DNA from: Azospira oryzae
GTDB lineage: Bacteria; Pseudomonadota; Gammaproteobacteria; Burkholderiales; Rhodocyclaceae
Direction of reading: 5' to 3'
DNA length: 64,000 nt
Assembly: GCF_004217225.1 (NCBI RefSeq)
Contig: NZ_SHKM01000001.1
Span: forward strand, 1,650,137 to 1,714,136
Positions 26,613-37,424 of the stretch are shown here, in pieces. The translations under genes and the position numbers were made by a program. Each line of letters starts with the position of its first letter. The stretch's first letter is position 1. The notes beneath the pieces were generated by a model. It worked only from the letters and a program-made list of their open reading frames with translations. It made no database searches and was not told where the DNA came from.

Positions 26613-29600
26613 TCAGTTTTCCTCGGTCCGGCACAGGGCCGGGAACAGCAGGGGCAGCAGGATCAGGGTGAAGATGGTGGCGGAGACGATGCCGCCGACG
26701 ATGACCACGGCGAAGGGCCGCTGGGTCTCCGAACCGATGCCGTGGGAGAGGGCCGCCGGCAGCAGGCCCAGGCCGGCCATCAGGGCCGTCATGAGGATCG
26801 GGCGCAGGCGGCCGACGGCGCCTTCCCGCACCGAAACGGCGACGCTCTGGCCGTTGCGCACGCCCTCGAGGAACTGCTCCACCATGATCACCCCGTTCTG
26901 CACCGAGATGCCGGCCACGGCGATGAAGCCGACGGCGGCGGAGACGGACATGTGCAGGCCGGCAGCGGCCAGGCCGAGAATGCCGCCGACCCAGGTGAAG
27001 GGCACCATGCCCAGCACCAGCAGGGCGAAGGGCATGGAGCGGAAGGCCCAGAACAGCAGCACGAAAATGCCCAGCACCGAGAGGGGCACGATCACCGCCA
27101 GGCGCTTGGTGGCCCGCTGCTGGTTCTCGAACTGGCCGCCCCAGGTCATGCTGTAGCCGCTGGGCAGATGCACCCGTTCCTTGACCTTGGCCATGGCCTC
27201 GGCGACGAAGCTGCCCTGGTCCCGCCCCAGCAGGTTGGCCTTCACCGCCACATAGCGGCCGCCGGCCTCCCGGGCGATGCGGGCCGGGCCCTGGCGCACT
27301 TCCACATGGGCGATGGCGGCCAGGGGTATGGTGCCGGGGTCGGCCAGGGAGGGATGGTCGCTGTGGGGCAGGGCGATGGGCAGGTCCGCCACGTCGTCCA
27401 CCGCGTCCCGGTACTCCTTCTCCAGGCGCACCACGATGTCGAAGCGGCGGTCGCCGTCGTAGAAGACCGCCACGGCGCTGCCGGCCAGGGCCGTCTGCAC
27501 CGTGGCATTGACGTCCTGGGCGCTGATGCCGTAGCGGGCCATGCGTTCCCGGTCCAGGGTGATGTCCAGCTCGGTCTGGCCGCTGACCTTGATGGCGGCC
27601 ACGTCGGCAGCGCCGTGGATGGCGCCGAGCACGCCCACCACCTGCTCCGCCTTGTCCTCCAGGATGTCCAGGTCGGGGCCGAAGATTTTCACCGCGATCT
27701 CCCCCTTCACCCCGGAAATGGATTCCTGCACGTTGTCCTCGATGACCTGGGAGAAGTTGGTGGGCACCCCGGGAATGGCCCGGATCTTCCCGCTCATGTC
27801 GGCGATGAGGGCCTCCTTGCTGGGGAAGCGCCACTCGTTGTGGGGCTTTAAGTCCGCCAGGATTTCCATGTTGTTGGGGCCCTTGGGGTCGGTGCCGTCG
27901 TCGGGACGGCCGACGTGGGCGATGACCTTGCTCACCTCCGGATAGGAAAGCAGGATGCGCCGCACCTCCTGCTCCACCTCCTTGGTCTTGGCCAGGTTGG
28001 TGGCCGGCGGCAGGGTCACGGTGAGCCAGATATTGCCCTCGTCCAGCTTGGGCAGGAATTCGCTGCCCAGGTGGGGTACCAGGGCCAGGGAGAGGGCCAG
28101 GATGAGGCCGGAGCCGACCACGATCTGCCGCCGCCGGCCGTCGGCCCACTGCATCAGGTCCCGGTAGCGCCCCTGCAGGCGGTGCATCCAGTCCAGGTGC
28201 TTTTCCGCCAGGTTGTGCTGCTTCAGGTAGAAGGAGGTCAGGGCCGGGGTCAGGGTCAGGGTCAGCAGGATGGCGCCGATGATGGCGAAGGAGAGGGTGT
28301 AGGCCATGGGGGCGAAAATCTTCCCCTCCACCCGCTCGAAGGTGAAGATGGGCAGGAAGGCCAGGATGATGATGGCCTTGGAGAAGATGATCGGGTGCCC
28401 CATCTCGATGGCGGTGTGCTTCAGGGTCAGCATGCGCCACTGCAGGGTGCCGTGCAGGGGGTTCTTCTCCGGCTCGCCCATGGCCAGGCGCACCATGAGG
28501 GCCTCCACCAGCACCACGGCGCCGTCGATGATGATGCCGAAGTCCACCGCCCCCAGGGAGATGAGATTGGCCGCCACACCCTTGGTATGCATCATGACGA
28601 AGGCGGTGAGCAGGGACAGGGGAATCACCACCGCCACCACGGCGGCGGCGAACCAGGAGCGCAGGAACAGGATCAGGATGCCCACCACCAGCACCGCCCC
28701 CACCAGCAGGTTCTCGCTGACGGTGTGCACGGTGTGCTTGACCAGTTCGATGCGGTCGTAGATGGGCACCAGGCGCACGCCGGCGGGCAGGCGCTCGCCG
28801 ACCCGGGCCATTTCCTCCTTGAGGGCGGCGGAAACCTTGATGGCGTTCTGGCCCTTGCTCATCTGCACGATGCCCTGCACCACGTCGTCCCGCTCGTTGA
28901 AGGAGACGATGCCGGAGCGGGTGCGGGGGCCGATCTCGACCCGGGCCACGTCGCCCACCAGGATGGGCTTGCCGTCCCGCACCGCCACGGTGACCCGGGC
29001 GATGTCGTCCATCTTGGACAGCAGGCCGATGGAACGCACCACCAGGGCCTCGTCGCCGCGGCGCATGATGCCGCCGCCGGCGTTGGCGTTGTTGCTGGCC
29101 AGGGCCTGGGAGACCTGGTCGATGCTGACCGCGAACTTGCGCAAGCGGGCCGGGTCGATGCGCACCTGGTATTCCTTCACCGCGCCGCCGAAGCTGACCA
29201 CGTCGGCCACCCCGGTGACCCGGCGCAGGGCCGGCCGCACCACCCAGTCCTGCAGGGCCCGCACCTCGTGCAGGGGCATGTCCGCCGGGGCCTCGAAGAC
29301 ATAACGGTAGATTTCCCCCACCGCCGTGGTCAGGGGCGCCAGCCCGGGCTGGGCACCGGACGGCAAGACCACGTTCTGCAGCTTTTCCGTCACCTGCTGG
29401 CGGGCAAAATAGTCGTCCGTGTTGTCGGCGAAGGTCAGGGTGACGATGGACAGGCCGGTGATGGAGACGGAGCGCAGCTGGGTCATGCGCGGCACCCCGT
29501 TCATCTCCCGCTCGATGGGCAGGGAGATGCTCCGTTCCACTTCCTCCGGCGCCAGGCCCGGGGCCTGGGTGACGATATTGACCTGCACGTCCTGCACGTC

Positions 29601-29720
29601 GGGGAAGGCCTCGATGGGCAGATTGACCACGGCGTAGCCGCCCACGGCGATCAGCACCAGGACGCCGACGATGACGAACAGGCGCTGGGCCAGGGCGAAG
29701 GTAACCAGGCGTTCCAGCAT
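26613..29720 (-). CDS. czcA: Heavy-metal efflux RND pump, CzcA/CusA family
   Basis: A 1035-residue inner-membrane proton antiporter of the heavy-metal RND type. The TM4 signature DFGIIIDGAVVLVE (about residues 390-405) with Asp, Asp and Glu is that of the Czc/Cnr/Ncc group of divalent-cation pumps; Cu/Ag pumps of the Cus group have a different one. The start ATG at 29720 is 4 bp after the stop of the membrane-fusion gene; an earlier in-frame ATG at 29747 would overlap it. Zn, Co, Cd or Ni are the likely substrates, but which one cannot be read from the sequence. Confidence 0.93.
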   Translation of the reverse strand: MLERLVTFALAQRLFVIVGVLVLIAVGGYAVVNLPIEAFPDVQDVQVNIVTQAPGLAPEEVERSISLPIEREMNGVPRMTQLRSVSITGLSIVTLTFADNTDDYFARQQVTEKLQNVVLPSGAQPGLAPLTTAVGEIYRYVFEAPADMPLHEVRALQDWVVRPALRRVTGVADVVSFGGAVKEYQVRIDPARLRKFAVSIDQVSQALASNNANAGGGIMRRGDEALVVRSIGLLSKMDDIARVTVAVRDGKPILVGDVARVEIGPRTRSGIVSFNERDDVVQGIVQMSKGQNAIKVSAALKEEMARVGERLPAGVRLVPIYDRIELVKHTVHTVSENLLVGAVLVVGILILFLRSWFAAAVVAVVIPLSLLTAFVMMHTKGVAANLISLGAVDFGIIIDGAVVLVEALMVRLAMGEPEKNPLHGTLQWRMLTLKHTAIEMGHPIIFSKAIIILAFLPIFTFERVEGKIFAPMAYTLSFAIIGAILLTLTLTPALTSFYLKQHNLAEKHLDWMHRLQGRYRDLMQWADGRRRQIVVGSGLILALSLALVPHLGSEFLPKLDEGNIWLTVTLPPATNLAKTKEVEQEVRRILLSYPEVSKVIAHVGRPDDGTDPKGPNNMEILADLKPHNEWRFPSKEALIADMSGKIRAIPGVPTNFSQVIEDNVQESISGVKGEIAVKIFGPDLDILEDKAEQVVGVLGAIHGAADVAAIKVSGQTELDITLDRERMARYGISAQDVNATVQTALAGSAVAVFYDGDRRFDIVVRLEKEYRDAVDDVADLPIALPHSDHPSLADPGTIPLAAIAHVEVRQGPARIAREAGGRYVAVKANLLGRDQGSFVAEAMAKVKERVHLPSGYSMTWGGQFENQQRATKRLAVIVPLSVLGIFVLLFWAFRSMPFALLVLGMVPFTWVGGILGLAAAGLHMSVSAAVGFIAVAGISVQNGVIMVEQFLEGVRNGQSVAVSVREGAVGRLRPILMTALMAGLGLLPAALSHGIGSETQRPFAVVIVGGIVSATIFTLILLPLLFPALCRTEEN

Positions 29721-29724
29721 GGCC

Positions 29725-30876
29725 TCAGTTCCCGGCCAATTCGGCATTGAGCAGCAGGGCGCCGGCGGTGACCACCCGCTCCCCGGCCTTCAGCCCGCTT
29801 TCGACGAAGCTGCTGTCGTGGCCGCGGAAGGCCAGCACCACTTCGCGCCGGGCCACCACCCCCGGCTCGGATTCGACGAAGAGATAGGTGTGCAGGCCTT
29901 CGGTCACCAGGGCGGTGTTGGGCACCTTGGGCAGGCGCCGGTCCGGGTTCTCCGGCACGATGCGGGCGAACATCTCCGGCTTCAGGCGGCGTTCCGGATT
30001 GGCCACGGCACAGCGCACCGGCACCCGGCGGGACTGGGGATCGAGCACGTCGCCGATGGCCTCCACCGTGCCGGGGAAGCGCTGTTCCGGATAGGCGTCC
30101 ACGGCGATGGAGACGGCCTGGCCCACCTTCAGCTTGCCCAGGTCCTTTTCCGTCAGTTCGGCCATGACCCACAGGGAACGGGGATCGCTGACCACGAACA
30201 GGGGCGCGGCGCCGTCGGGGCGGACCTCGACGCCGGGGCTGGCCTGGCGCTCGGTGACGATGCCGGCCAGGGGCGTGCGCAGGGCGAAACCGCTCTCCCC
30301 GGCCAGGGGTGAGAGATTGCGCAGGCGGGCGCGGCTGCGCTCCACTTCGGCCTCGGCCGCCCGGTAATCGTTCTGGCTGGCTTCCAGATCCTTGCGCGCC
30401 ACCACTTCCAGTTCGTAGAGGGCCTTGCTCCGTTCCAGGGCGGAGCGCTTGGTCTCCCGGTCCGACTCGGCCTTGCGCAGGTCGGCGTAGTCCGGCACGT
30501 CCAGGGTCAGCAGGGGGGCGCCGGCCTTGACCGTGTCCCCGGCCTGGGCCAGCACCTTCAGCACCCGGCCGCTGGTGGGGGCGAAAATGCGGGCGGTACG
30601 GTTCTCGTCGTAACTGACCCGTCCGGCCAGGGGTTCCAGCAGGGGCACCGGCAGCTCGGGCGCGGCTTCGATGCGCAGGTAGGCCAGCTGGGGCGCCCCC
30701 GGCGGGAAGCTGATGCTGTGGTTGGTGTTGAGGGCCGGCTTGGCCAGGGGCGCCGGTCCGGCCGGCGGCCCGGCCGGACGCAGGACCAGCACGGCCGCCA
30801 CGGCCAGGGCGCCGGCGATGCCCAGGGGGAGCAGGACTTTTTTCTGCAGCAGGGGGGAGTGCTTCAGGGGCTTCAT
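29725..30876 (-). CDS. czcB: RND efflux membrane-fusion (adaptor) protein, CzcB family
   Basis: A 383-residue periplasmic adaptor linking pump and outer-membrane channel. It starts with a basic region and a membrane anchor (about residues 12-32), followed by a Pro/Ala-rich linker, a barrel-sandwich hybrid domain (GRVLKVLAQAGDTVKAGAPLLTLD), an alpha hairpin (about 150-205) and beta-barrel domains. No metal-binding His-rich N-terminal extension as in some CzcB proteins is seen. It lies 16 bp downstream of the outer-membrane gene and 4 bp ahead of the pump gene. Confidence 0.92.
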   Translation of the reverse strand: MKPLKHSPLLQKKVLLPLGIAGALAVAAVLVLRPAGPPAGPAPLAKPALNTNHSISFPPGAPQLAYLRIEAAPELPVPLLEPLAGRVSYDENRTARIFAPTSGRVLKVLAQAGDTVKAGAPLLTLDVPDYADLRKAESDRETKRSALERSKALYELEVVARKDLEASQNDYRAAEAEVERSRARLRNLSPLAGESGFALRTPLAGIVTERQASPGVEVRPDGAAPLFVVSDPRSLWVMAELTEKDLGKLKVGQAVSIAVDAYPEQRFPGTVEAIGDVLDPQSRRVPVRCAVANPERRLKPEMFARIVPENPDRRLPKVPNTALVTEGLHTYLFVESEPGVVARREVVLAFRGHDSSFVESGLKAGERVVTAGALLLNAELAGN

Positions 30877-30892
30877 GGGCGTTCCTTTTGTT

Positions 30893-32149
30893 CTATTGGC
30901 CCAGGACCGCCTGCCAGGCGGCCAAGGCTTTGGCGTATTCGGCCCGGAGAATGGCGGCATCGAGACGCACGGCGCGCAGGGTGCGGCGGGCATCGAGCAG
31001 GTCGAGCAGGCCCAGGGCGCCGCGGCCGTAGGCATATTCACTGGCGCTGGCGACCCGCTCGGCCTCGGCCAGCAGGCCGTCCTCGAGCCGCTGACGGCGC
31101 TCCCGGGCGGCGCCCAGCAGGGATTCGGCCTGGGCCACCTCGCCCAGGGCCTGGGCCCGCACCTGTTCCTCCCGGGTGCGGGCGGCCAGCAGTTCGGCCT
31201 CGGCCCGGGCGATCTCGCCCTCGTAGGCATGGCGCAGGAACAGGGGCACGCTCAGGCTGACCCCGTAGGTGTTGTTGGGCGATGCATCGCCCGGGGGAAA
31301 GTGTTCGAACTGCACGCCCACCGTCACGTCCCGGCTGCGGGCGGCCCGCGCCAGCTCCCGGGCAGCTTCGGCAGCCTTGACCCGGGCCCGGGCGGCGAGA
31401 ACGTCGGCCCGGCTCTCCAGCTCGGGACGGCGGGCGGTGACCGCCTCGCCTTCGCTGCGGGGCCAGGGCTCCGTCGCCCGCAGGCTGGCGGCCTCGGATT
31501 CCTTGCCGATGAGGTAGGCCAGGTTCTGGCGGGCCCGCTCCAGGTCGGCCTGGGCCGCCCGGGCCTCGTTTTCGGCGCGGCCGGCCTCGATGCGCAGGCG
31601 GGAAACGTCGGCCCCGGCCACATCGCCCACCTTGAGGCGCATTTCCGCCGCCTTGACGCTGCGCCGGTAGAGTTCGCCGCTTTCTTCGGCCACCTGGCGG
31701 CGCTCCTGGGCCAGGCGCAGGTCCCAGTAGGCGACCCGCAGCTGGAAGCGGCTCTGCCGCTGCACCTCCGCCAGGCCCTGGCCGGCGGCCTCGAGGGCGG
31801 CGCCGGCCACCTGCTGGCGCAGCTCCCGCTTGTCGCCCCGCTCGATCACCTGATCCAGGCGCAGCACCGAATCCACCCGCTTCTGCCCCAGGCTGCCGGC
31901 ACCGATGCCGCTGCGGGGGTTGATGGAGGAGGTGGACAGGCTGAACTGGGGATTGGGCGCCTGGGCCGCGGTGAGGCTGTCCGCCTGGGCCGCCTGCACG
32001 CCCTCCCGGGCCAGCCGCACTTCCCGGTTTTGGGCCAGCCACAGGGCCTCGGCCTGGGCCAGGCCAAGCTCCTGCAGCGGCTCGGCGGCATGCAGAGAGG
32101 CGGGGCCGGTCGCCAGCAGGGCCAGACAGATGAGGAGGGAACGTGACAT
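30893..32149 (-). CDS. czcC: RND efflux outer-membrane channel, CzcC/TolC family
   Basis: A 418-residue outer-membrane efflux protein. A signal peptide (MSRSLLICLALLATGPASLHA) is followed by two OEP repeats, each with long helices and the typical R-x-A-Y-W-D-L and N-x-Y-G-V-S-L-S-V-P-L stretches of beta-barrel entry. The ATG at 32149 was chosen for the signal peptide. It is the first gene of the czcCBA operon and is read away from the two-component genes. Confidence 0.92.
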   Translation of the reverse strand: MSRSLLICLALLATGPASLHAAEPLQELGLAQAEALWLAQNREVRLAREGVQAAQADSLTAAQAPNPQFSLSTSSINPRSGIGAGSLGQKRVDSVLRLDQVIERGDKRELRQQVAGAALEAAGQGLAEVQRQSRFQLRVAYWDLRLAQERRQVAEESGELYRRSVKAAEMRLKVGDVAGADVSRLRIEAGRAENEARAAQADLERARQNLAYLIGKESEAASLRATEPWPRSEGEAVTARRPELESRADVLAARARVKAAEAARELARAARSRDVTVGVQFEHFPPGDASPNNTYGVSLSVPLFLRHAYEGEIARAEAELLAARTREEQVRAQALGEVAQAESLLGAARERRQRLEDGLLAEAERVASASEYAYGRGALGLLDLLDARRTLRAVRLDAAILRAEYAKALAAWQAVLGQ

Positions 32150-32169
32150 CGAAGCGGCCTGCAGTTTCT

Positions 32170-32220
32170 CGATACCTAGGAGGCTGGTATCGTATTGCCC
32201 CTTACTGACCAACTACTGAC
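32170..32220. promoter_or_regulatory. Operator region between czcCBA and the two-component system
   Basis: The 76-bp gap holds an inverted repeat, CGATACC at 32170-32176 and GGTATCG at 32186-32192, and a direct repeat, TACTGAC at 32203-32209 and again at 32214-32220. The direct repeats are 11 bp apart, the spacing that OmpR/PhoB-type regulators bind. Their position, just before the regulator start codon, suggests autoregulation. Confidence 0.45.
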
Positions 32221-32225
32221 GCCCC

Positions 32226-32936
32226 ATGCGCATTCTCCTGGTGGAAGACGACGAGTTGCTGGCCGACGGGCTGGTGAAGGCTTTGCGGCAATCGGGCTAC
32301 GTCACCGACTGGACCCGGGACGGCAAGCAGGCCGACAGCTGGCTGACGGACCAGAACTATGACCTGGCCATCCTGGACCTGGGCCTGCCGGGAATGGAAG
32401 GCAGCGAGGTGCTGCAACGGCTGCGCGGACGTAAGCTGGCGACGCCGGTGCTGATTCTCTCGGCCCGGGAGGCCCTGGAGGAGCGGGTGCGCCTGCTGGA
32501 CCTGGGCGCCGACGACTACCTGGTCAAGCCGGTCGCCCTGTCCGAACTGGAAGCCAGGGCCCGGGCCCTGATCCGCCGCGGCCGCACCCAGCCGGACCCG
32601 GAGCTGCGCCTGGGCAAGCTGCGCCTGGACACGGTGGGCAAGCGGGCCTGGCTGGGGGAGGAGCCTCTGGACCTGACCGCCCGGGAGTGGGCGGCCCTGG
32701 AGTTCCTGGTCAGCCGGGCCAACCGCATCGTCAGCAAGGAACAGATCATGCAGTCCCTATACAGCTGGGACGAGGACATCACCCCCAACGCCATCGAGAA
32801 ATTCATCTCCCGCCTGCGGGTCAAGCTGGAGACCGGGGGCATTTCCATCCGCACCGTGCGCGGCCTGGGCTACTACCTGGAAAAGCCGAAGGACGAGGAC
32901 GGCGCGGACGCGGCCAGCGATGATCCGCCAGCCTAG
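32226..32936 (+). CDS. OmpR-family response regulator
   Basis: A 236-residue two-component regulator. The receiver domain has the acidic pair ED at 7-8, the phosphoacceptor Asp51 (LAILDLGLPGM) and the conserved Lys in DDYLVKP; the C-terminal winged helix has the features EWAALEFLV and SKEQIMQSLYSWDEDITPNAIEKFISRLR, as in QseB/PmrA-type proteins. It is divergent from the efflux operon, so it probably activates it. The stop overlaps the next gene by 17 bp. Confidence 0.93.
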   Translation: MRILLVEDDELLADGLVKALRQSGYVTDWTRDGKQADSWLTDQNYDLAILDLGLPGMEGSEVLQRLRGRKLATPVLILSAREALEERVRLLDLGADDYLVKPVALSELEARARALIRRGRTQPDPELRLGKLRLDTVGKRAWLGEEPLDLTAREWAALEFLVSRANRIVSKEQIMQSLYSWDEDITPNAIEKFISRLRVKLETGGISIRTVRGLGYYLEKPKDEDGADAASDDPPA

Positions 32937-34308
32937 CCTGCGGCGCCTGCTGCTGATCTGGCTGCTGCCGGCCATGCTGGCCCTGGTGGCGGCCGGCGGC
33001 CTGATGGCCTACGGCATCGCCCTGCGTTCCGCCACCTGGGCCTACGACCGGGCCCTGCTCGACACCTCCCTGGCCCTCTCCGGCCAGATCCACATCGTCA
33101 GCGGCCACCCGGTGCTCAACCTGCCGTCCCAGGCCCAGGAGATCCTCCTCACCGACCGCTACGACAACGTCTTCTACGAGGTCATCGGCCCCCAGGGCGA
33201 ATCCGTCGCCGGCCACCGGGGCATTCCGCGCCCGCCCCAGCAGCTGCCCGAGGACGGCCGCATCTACTACGACGGCTGGTTCCACGACCGGGAAGTGCGG
33301 GTCGCCGCCCTCTTCGTCCTGCGCGAAGGCATTCCCCTGCTGATCCTGGCGGCCGAGACCCAGACCAAGCGGGACAACCTGGTGCGGGAAATCCTCACCT
33401 CCATGCTGCTGCCGGAACTGCTGCTGGTGGCGGCCACCCTGGGCCTGGGCTGGCTCGGCATCCGCCACGGCCTGAAGCCGGTGGAGGACCTGCGGGAGCA
33501 GCTCTCCCAGCGCTCCCACCACGACCTCAGCGCCGTCTCCTCGGACCGGGTGCCCCGGGAAATCGGCCCCCTGGTGGAAGAACTGAATCATCTGCTGTCC
33601 CGCCTCGACGGCTCCCTCTCGGCCCAGCGCAACTTCGTCTCCGATGCGGCCCACCAGCTGCGCACGCCCCTGGCCGCCCTGCAGGCCCAGGCGGAACTGG
33701 CCCTGCGCCGCCTCAACGGCCCGGCCCCGACCCAGACCGGGGAACTGCGGGCCGAGCTGGAACGCATCCTGGCCGCCACCCGGCGCCTCACCCACCTGGC
33801 CCACCAGCTGCTGGCCCTGGCCCGGGCCGAGCCGGGCGGCGAACAGGCGATGAAGCCCCTGGACCTGGTGGAAGTGGTGCACCAGTGCGCCGAGACCTGG
33901 CACCCCCGGGCCCTGGAACGCAACATCGACCTGGGTTTCGACCTGGCGCCGGCCCCCCTCCTCGGCCACCCGCGGCTACTGGAGGAGCTGCTGAGCAACC
34001 TCATCGACAACGCCATCCATTACACGCCCGCCGGCGGCAGCGTCACGGTGCGGACTTTCGCCCGGGACGGGGCGGCCGTGCTGCAGGTGGACGACACCGG
34101 CCCGGGCATTGCGCCGGAGCAGCGGGAAAAGGTGTTCGAGCGCTTCCACCGCATCAACGGGGAACAGAATCCGGAAGGCTGCGGCCTGGGCCTGGCCATC
34201 GTCAGGGAGATCGCCAAACAGCACGGGGCCGACGTCTGGCTGGACGAGGCCCCGGTGCTGGGAGGTGCGCGGCTGGAAGTGAGCTTCCCGCCGCCACCCG
34301 GAAGGTGA
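32920..34308 (+). CDS. Two-component sensor histidine kinase
   Basis: A 462-residue membrane sensor kinase. Two membrane segments (about 10-33 and 158-180) flank a periplasmic part of the 2CSK_N type. The H-box is DAAHQLRTPLAAL with the phosphoacceptor His245, followed by the N-box (LLSNLIDNAIHYTP), the G1 box (VDDTGPGI) and the G2 box (GCGLGLAIV). It overlaps the regulator gene by 17 bp, showing that the pair is co-translated. No metal-binding His/Cys cluster stands out in the periplasmic part. It ends 1 bp from the convergent pssA stop. Confidence 0.93.
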   Translation: MIRQPSLRRLLLIWLLPAMLALVAAGGLMAYGIALRSATWAYDRALLDTSLALSGQIHIVSGHPVLNLPSQAQEILLTDRYDNVFYEVIGPQGESVAGHRGIPRPPQQLPEDGRIYYDGWFHDREVRVAALFVLREGIPLLILAAETQTKRDNLVREILTSMLLPELLLVAATLGLGWLGIRHGLKPVEDLREQLSQRSHHDLSAVSSDRVPREIGPLVEELNHLLSRLDGSLSAQRNFVSDAAHQLRTPLAALQAQAELALRRLNGPAPTQTGELRAELERILAATRRLTHLAHQLLALARAEPGGEQAMKPLDLVEVVHQCAETWHPRALERNIDLGFDLAPAPLLGHPRLLEELLSNLIDNAIHYTPAGGSVTVRTFARDGAAVLQVDDTGPGIAPEQREKVFERFHRINGEQNPEGCGLGLAIVREIAKQHGADVWLDEAPVLGGARLEVSFPPPPGR

Positions 34309-34309
34309 A

Positions 34310-35074
34310 TCAGAGGGGAGTGGAGGCGGGCTTGCGCCGCAGCAGGCGCAGGCCGGAGAGGGCGTAGCCGGAGAGGGCATAGACCACGAACAGGCCGAAC
34401 AGCACGCCCGGGGGATACATGAAGACCAGGGCGAAGGCGAGGACGATGGCACCGACGAAGATGAAGGGCACGCTCTTGCGCAGGTTGATGTCCTTGAAGC
34501 TGTAGAAGCGGCAGTTGGTGACCATGGAGACGCCGGCAAAGATGGTCAGGATGCAGGCGATGACCCGCACGTCGCTGCCGACGATGTCGTTGTCCAGCAT
34601 CAGCCAGACGAAGCCCGCCACCAAGGCGGCCGCAGCCGGGCTGGGCAGGCCCTGGAAGAAGCGCTTGTCGATCACTTCCAGGGTGGTGTTGAAACGGGCC
34701 AGGCGCAGGGCGGCGCCGGCGCAGTAGATGAAGGCGGCGATCCAGCCCAGCTTGCCCATGCCGCGCAGGGCCCACTCGTAGATCACCAGGGAGGGCGCGG
34801 CGCCGAAGGAAACCATGTCGGACAGGGAATCGTATTCGGCACCGAAGGCGCTCTGGGTGTGGGTCAGGCGCGCCACCCGGCCGTCCAGCCCGTCCAGCAC
34901 CATGGCCACGAAAATGGCCACGGCGGACTGTTCATAGAACCCGTTCATGGCCTGGACGATGGCGAAGAAGCCGGCGAACAGGGCGGCGGTGGTGAACAGG
35001 TTGGGAAGGACGTAGATGCCCCGGCGTTTCAATTCCGGGTTGAAGAGGACCTTGCGGGGTTTCAGTTCGGACAT
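34310..35074 (-). CDS. pssA: CDP-diacylglycerol-serine O-phosphatidyltransferase
   Basis: PssA makes phosphatidylserine at the inner membrane. The 254-residue protein has the CDP-alcohol phosphatidyltransferase motif D-G-x2-A-R-x8-G-x3-D-x3-D, seen as LDGLDGRVARLTHTQSAFG followed by EYDSLSD. It belongs to the membrane type II form (not the E. coli phospholipase D-like form). Eight hydrophobic segments follow. It lies 12 bp after psd. Confidence 0.95.
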   Translation of the reverse strand: MSELKPRKVLFNPELKRRGIYVLPNLFTTAALFAGFFAIVQAMNGFYEQSAVAIFVAMVLDGLDGRVARLTHTQSAFGAEYDSLSDMVSFGAAPSLVIYEWALRGMGKLGWIAAFIYCAGAALRLARFNTTLEVIDKRFFQGLPSPAAAALVAGFVWLMLDNDIVGSDVRVIACILTIFAGVSMVTNCRFYSFKDINLRKSVPFIFVGAIVLAFALVFMYPPGVLFGLFVVYALSGYALSGLRLLRRKPASTPL

Positions 35075-35086
35075 TTTTTCTGTGAA

Positions 35087-35731
35087 TTACGCCAACTCGG
35101 CAAGAACGGTGGAGGAAGCATACACCTTCTCCCCGATGCTGGCCTTGATGCGGGCATCCAGGGGCAGGTATACGTCCACGCGGGAGCCGAAGCGGATGAA
35201 GCCGTAACGCTGGCCCCGGGCCAGCTGCACGCCGCCATCCACATAGTTGAGGATGCGCCGGGCCACCAGGCCGGCCACCTGCACGGAGGTCACGTCCTGG
35301 CCGTCGGCGGTCTTGATCCACAGGGCGCAGCGCTCGTTCTCGACGGAGGCCTTGTCCAGGGCGGCATTGACGAAGGCGCCCGGGTTGTACCACTTCTGTT
35401 GCACGGTGCCATCCACCGGGCTGCGGTTGGAGTGCACGTTGAAGACGTTCATGAAGACGCTGACCTTCACTGCCTCACGGTTGAGGTAGGGGTCCAGGGC
35501 CTTTTCCACGGCGACGATGCGGCCGTCGGCGGGGGCCACGATGGTCTTGGCGCCGCCGGCGATCTTGCGCGCCGGGTCGCGGAAAAACTGCAGCACGAAG
35601 AGGGCGATGATCCACAGGGGCACGGCCACGTAAACCGGGGCAAAGGCGCTGCCGGCAAGGGCCGCCACCACGGCGATGGTCAGGAAGGGCCAGCCTTCGC
35701 GGGCGATGATGGGATGGGGATAGTTGTTCAA
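35087..35731 (-). CDS. psd: Phosphatidylserine decarboxylase proenzyme
   Basis: Psd decarboxylates phosphatidylserine to phosphatidylethanolamine. The 214-residue protein is the short type II/archaeal-like form; self-cleavage should occur before Ser183 in [11 protein letters not shown], giving the pyruvoyl group. The N-terminus has two membrane segments, and [15 protein letters not shown] is the family core. It is first in a two-gene unit with pssA, which catalyses the preceding step. Confidence 0.95.
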   Translation of the reverse strand: MNNYPHPIIAREGWPFLTIAVVAALAGSAFAPVYVAVPLWIIALFVLQFFRDPARKIAGGAKTIVAPADGRIVAVEKALDPYLNREAVKVSVFMNVFNVHSNRSPVDGTVQQKWYNPGAFVNAALDKASVENERCALWIKTADGQDVTSVQVAGLVARRILNYVDGGVQLARGQRYGFIRFGSRVDVYLPLDARIKASIGEKVYASSTVLAELA

Positions 35732-35804
35732 GGACGCGCTCTCAGGGCTGTTTTGCGGACGCTCCGGCCGGGGCCGCAGCGTGAAGACGGGAGTTGCAAC
35801 GAAA

Positions 35805-35821
35805 CCGGGGCGGAGCCCCGG
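35805..35821 (-). terminator. Hairpin after ilvC
   Basis: CCGGGGC - GGA - GCCCCGG, a 7-bp GC stem 49 bp past the ilvC stop; on the minus strand it is followed by TTTCGTT, a weak T-run. Confidence 0.5.
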
Positions 35822-35869
35822 AAAGCGCGTGCAGCCTGCGCCTCCGGTTAGCTCCGCCCCGCGCCAGTC

Positions 35870-37407
<1,538 letters not shown>

Positions 37408-37424
37408 GGTTCTCTACTCCGGGC

